Assembly (NCBI RefSeq): GCF_009002475.1
Contig: NZ_AP019860.1
Span: forward strand, 8,863,547 to 8,927,546
Reading direction: 5' to 3'
DNA: 64,000 bases
Origin: Candidatus Uabimicrobium amorphum
GTDB lineage: Bacteria; Planctomycetota; Uabimicrobiia; Uabimicrobiales; Uabimicrobiaceae
The translations under genes and the position numbers were made by a program. Positions 62,956 to 64,000 of the stretch are shown piece by piece. How positions within the stretch are numbered: the stretch's first letter is position 1; every line of letters begins with the position of its first letter. The notes below the pieces were generated by a model. That model was not told the DNA's origin. It did no database searches and saw only the letters and a list, made by a program, of their open reading frames with translations.

Positions 62956-62995
62956 TCACATAGCTGTGATCATAATCATGATTGCGGCTATGTGA
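62956..62995 (+). terminator. Hairpin after membrane protein gene
   Basis: TCACATAGC pairs with GCTATGTGA, with ATCAT/ATGAT inside; 15 bp after the stop. No T run follows, so it may be an RNA-stabilising structure. Confidence 0.5.
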
Positions 62996-63064
62996 AACGA
63001 TCATGTATTTATATCAAGCCTTAAACTAGGAATTTTGTTAAAAAATGACGGAGGCAGAGTTAGA

Positions 63065-63997
63065 ATGAATAAAAAAAAGTGGCTTTCGCAAATTTTTATC
63101 GCGTTTACTTTTTTGGTGAGTATTTTTGCAATTGTTATTGCCATCATGTATTTTCAGATGCGAAGTGAAATTGTCAAACGTTTTGGAGATGACTACAAAA
63201 TAGGTACTGTTTCTTGGCGTTTTCTCCGTGTATACGGGCTTGCCCCTCATCGAGACAACAGACTGTACTCGCCTTTTATATGGGATTATCGTAAGCAACT
63301 TTTTGACACCGCCACAAAAGAAGATTTCCCTTTTTTATCGCAGCTGGAGGAAATGCAGCATTTAGATTTATCCATCAACACCTTTAAGACAATACCAACA
63401 GAAATTCGCAAGTTGAAAAAATTACAAATTCTTGTGATGGAAGAAAATAGTATCGTGGTAATTCCTCCAGAAATTGGAGAACTACAAAATCTTACCGAGT
63501 TAAATTTAGACTGCAACCGAATAACTACCATCCCTAAAGAAATAGGAGCATTAAAAAAGCTTGAGACCCTTATCCTTGCCGACAACTACATAACAAAAAT
63601 TCCACGAGAAATAGGAGAATTACAAAATCTTACATTTCTGAATTTATGTCTAAATAAAATAACGATAATGCCACCAGAAATAGGTGAATTACAAAATCTT
63701 GTTGAGATGGATTTATCTTTCAATAAAATAACGATGATACCTCCAAAAATAGGAAAATTACACAACTTAGAGGCTTTAGTGTTATATAATAACAACATAA
63801 ACGTTATTCCACCAGAAATCGCACAACTGCAAAAATTAACTCGTCTGGATTTACACGAGAACACGATAAAAATTATTCCAAAAGAAATGTCACAACTAAA
63901 AAATCTCAGACGTTTGAATGTAGGTAAAAACAAGGTAAGTAAAAAGCACCAAAAGGAAGTAAGTTCATGGTTTCCAAGAACAATGGTTATTTGGTAG
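63065..63997 (+). CDS. Membrane-anchored leucine-rich-repeat protein
   Basis: 310 aa from the ATG at 63065, with GGAGG upstream. One N-terminal span (IFIAFTFLVSIFAIVIAIMY) follows a Lys-rich head, placing most of the chain outside or in the periplasm. From about residue 95 there are nine LRR units of 23 residues (L..L..L.L..N.I..IP.EIG.L), very regular (IGELQNLTELNLDCNRITTI), the same subtype as the protein at 14441. The strong similarity among units suggests recent expansion. Likely a protein-binding surface; ligand unknown. The gene is complete and ends 3 bp from the window edge. Confidence 0.88.
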   Translation: MNKKKWLSQIFIAFTFLVSIFAIVIAIMYFQMRSEIVKRFGDDYKIGTVSWRFLRVYGLAPHRDNRLYSPFIWDYRKQLFDTATKEDFPFLSQLEEMQHLDLSINTFKTIPTEIRKLKKLQILVMEENSIVVIPPEIGELQNLTELNLDCNRITTIPKEIGALKKLETLILADNYITKIPREIGELQNLTFLNLCLNKITIMPPEIGELQNLVEMDLSFNKITMIPPKIGKLHNLEALVLYNNNINVIPPEIAQLQKLTRLDLHENTIKIIPKEMSQLKNLRRLNVGKNKVSKKHQKEVSSWFPRTMVIW

Positions 63998-64000
63998 GTT

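Noticed and set aside
1..64000. Prophage, integrase, transposase or toxin-antitoxin module
   Set aside because: No matching motifs were seen; only the DUF1016 remnant hints at mobile or defence DNA.

Overview
The window looks like chromosome from a Gram-negative, AT-leaning (roughly 40 % GC by eye), free-living bacterium with a eukaryote-like signalling repertoire. Nine Hanks-type Ser/Thr kinases lie in 64 kb, most with a membrane span and a repeat-rich C-terminal part (TPR, WD40, Sel1 or a new helical repeat), next to a SpoIIE/PPM phosphatase, leucine-rich-repeat proteins, many lipoproteins and a YVTN-propeller/di-heme protein. This is typical of Planctomycetota. The low GC and extreme kinase load recall the Uabimicrobium branch, but that placement is inference. 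No phage, plasmid, transposase or CRISPR was seen.

Layout. 1-4.3 kb: the start of an exported HAD phosphatase (cut by the window edge), a kinase-TPR protein, and an N-terminally truncated DUF1016-type nuclease. 4.3-13.3 kb: a kinase-rich block with two large membrane kinases (4815-7865 and 11120-13252) that share a helical repeat and an undescribed C-terminal domain, a small Cys-rich-tailed kinase, and a lipoprotein/alpha-beta hydrolase pair. 13.3-19.1 kb: lipoproteins, an ECF-like sigma factor, a cytosolic LRR protein and phosphoenolpyruvate carboxylase. 19.05-19.5 kb: non-coding repeats. 19.5-28 kb: a membrane protein/psd/glycosyltransferase operon, a DUF885 hydrolase with an NhaC antiporter, and the propeller-cytochrome lipoprotein.

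28-37.5 kb: a response-regulator/kinase/TPR gene split by an apparent one-base frameshift, then a phosphatase-kinase pair with overlapping genes, followed by a DUF4175-like membrane coiled-coil protein. 37.5-38 kb: a nested inverted-repeat element related to the one at 19.3 kb. 38-49.6 kb: a kinase-WD40 protein behind a DASH cryptochrome, WrbA, a PAS-sigma54 activator, and a four-gene SDR/SRPBCC operon. 49.6-59 kb: a third repeat element, a cysteine desulfurase/kinase-Sel1 pair, three-subunit transhydrogenase and a kinase with a long TQ-rich tail. 59-64 kb: housekeeping genes (L28, PurA, tRNA-Leu) plus a HTH-receiver regulator, DUF445, a membrane protein and a membrane-anchored LRR protein.

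The most unusual observations are the shared new domains in two kinases, the split receiver-kinase gene at an A6 run, a 43-nt hairpin element with compensatory changes that sits in frame inside the nuclease gene, and the nested inverted-repeat elements. Several gene starts were placed at internal ATG/GTG codons where a ribosome-binding site or operon overlap supports them.
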